Source of the DNA: Bacteroidales bacterium
GTDB taxonomy: Bacteria > Bacteroidota > Bacteroidia > Bacteroidales > VadinHA17
NCBI GenBank assembly: GCA_016709865.1
Contig: JADJLX010000006.1
Span: 124,001-188,000, forward strand
Direction of reading: 5' to 3'
Length of the DNA: 64,000 bases
The translations under genes were made by a program, and so were the position numbers. The notes beneath the pieces were generated by a model. The model was given only the letters and a program-made list of their open reading frames with translations, was not told where the DNA came from and searched no databases. Every line of letters begins with the position of its first letter. Positions within the stretch are counted from its first letter, which is position 1. Positions 63,277-64,000 of the stretch are shown piece after piece.

Positions 63277-64000
63277 CTATTTATACAAAAGGTACTTCTC
63301 CCTGACCTTCCCAAACTTCTCCAACCCATCTTTCCAGCTTTCACGGATCTCTTTGGCACTCATACCTTTCTGAATCTGCTCACGTAATCCCGGACCACCG
63401 GCCAGAGTATCGAAATACTTTGTGAAGAACTTATCTTTCTGCGGGAAATCATTGTAGGCACTTATAATCCAATCGAGATTAATCTGAGGTTTGGGGACAA
63501 TTTTGTTCTTTAATGCATCTCTTAGATCAGTGCCATAACACTTAACACCCAGGAGTGGCGGATTTTTTGCACCCGGTACACTCTCAGGAGTAAAGCTGAA
63601 TCCCCTGTCGGGCATGTCTGGACCACCAAACACCTGAAAAGGGAATGCTGTCCCTCTGCCAAGAGAGAGCACGGTACCCTCAAAAAAGCAGGTTGAAGGA
63701 TAAAGGTAAATTGAATTCTGATTTGGCAGGTTTGGCGAAGGTTTCACGGGAAGATCATAGTATGTTTTATGAGTGTAATTTTTACACTTAATAACTTCAA
63801 GATCACATTTTAGACCACCCTTAAGGAATCCTTCACCATTCAGCATCTGTCCGTACTCTCCTACTGTCATTCCATGAACAATAGGCACAGGATCCATTCC
63901 TACAAATGAGCGGTAAGTCGTGTCGAGAATATTTCCATCAAAATAGAAGCCGTTAGGATTGGGACGATCGAGGATAATGCATTTTTTATTGTTTTCCGCG
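63277..64000 (-). CDS. namZ: Exo-beta-N-acetylmuramidase NamZ-type protein (DUF1343), 5' end outside window
   Basis: The frame stays open to the right edge, so about 241 C-terminal residues are seen. The visible part contains the DUF1343 signatures ILDRPNPNG, SFVG, the VHGMTVGEYGQML segment (residues after 63880) and TELSRG-like SLGRGTAFPFQVFG. NamZ enzymes release terminal MurNAc from peptidoglycan fragments and help recycle cell wall. The N-terminal part with the rest of the active site is missing from the window. The gene converges on the GC-box pair. Confidence 0.85.
   Translation of the reverse strand, partial: AENNKKCIILDRPNPNGFYFDGNILDTTYRSFVGMDPVPIVHGMTVGEYGQMLNGEGFLKGGLKCDLEVIKCKNYTHKTYYDLPVKPSPNLPNQNSIYLYPSTCFFEGTVLSLGRGTAFPFQVFGGPDMPDRGFSFTPESVPGAKNPPLLGVKCYGTDLRDALKNKIVPKPQINLDWIISAYNDFPQKDKFFTKYFDTLAGGPGLREQIQKGMSAKEIRESWKDGLEKFGKVREKYLLYK

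Noticed and set aside
1..64000. Search for tRNA, rRNA, insertion sequences, prophage and defence genes
   Set aside because: No cloverleaf with a GTTCRA-type T-arm in the gaps, no transposase, integrase, phage structural or restriction gene was seen by eye.

Overview
The window is a 64 kb piece of a Bacteroidota chromosome, most likely class Bacteroidia. The evidence is a fused SecDF, type IX secretion (T9SS)/gliding proteins (CHU_C-type sorting domain, PorP/SprF, PD40/PKD proteins), a Reg_prop/Y_Y_Y sensor, a DUF4783-nadC pair, an exo-muramidase of the DUF1343/NamZ type, and many upstream boxes of the form TAnnTTTG, which is the Bacteroidota -7 promoter element. Base composition is moderately AT-rich. 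I see no rRNA, tRNA, CRISPR array, insertion sequence, phage gene or plasmid gene. Apart from small repeats the window looks like stable core chromosome with some secreted-enzyme genes.

Layout. 1-5.6 kb: a class V aminotransferase with two modules, cut by the left edge, then a lipoprotein, a GH78 rhamnosidase-like enzyme and a small secreted protein. 5.7-14 kb: a GH2 enzyme and the unit mutS-ktrB-ktrA (mismatch repair and potassium uptake). 14-21 kb: a saccharopine dehydrogenase-like oxidoreductase, a TrmN6-like methyltransferase, a DUF2400 protein, a GH30-like protein paired with a Tat-exported enolase-superfamily enzyme, and type II NADH dehydrogenase. 21-31 kb: pyrophosphatase, tatA-lolD (overlapping), secDF, and a MacAB-TolC-like export operon that lacks its ATPase. 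31-36 kb: glmM, then rluB-era-der and a lipoprotein. 36-47 kb: a tight five-gene T9SS-related operon ending in a Reg_prop/SpoIIE signalling protein. 47-55 kb: rlmH with a 12-helix histidine kinase, DUF4783-nadC-yihY, and a glutamine synthetase. 55-64 kb: an unknown zincin-like lipoprotein, valS, an M28 peptidase, a phosphodiester glycosidase, a class I aminotransferase and a NamZ-type muramidase cut by the right edge.

Envelope work is the main shared theme: Sec and Tat translocation, lipoprotein transport, T9SS export, an efflux-type machine, secreted glycosidases, peptidoglycan precursor synthesis (GlmM) and peptidoglycan degradation (NamZ).

The less expected material is between and inside the genes. 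Several palindromic, MITE-like or GC-box repeats lie mostly where two genes converge, and one has been read into the C-terminus of a gene. TatA carries eight 11-residue repeats. The export operon has Gly/Met-rich low-complexity segments in two of its proteins and a 49-bp pure G/C tract at one junction. Three proteins appear to have lost a key catalytic residue: the first aminotransferase module, the GH30-like protein and the zincin-like lipoprotein. The best candidate for an under-described system is the 36.3-47.2 kb T9SS-like operon, which couples a giant surface protein and PorP/SprF to a sensor with a phosphatase output.
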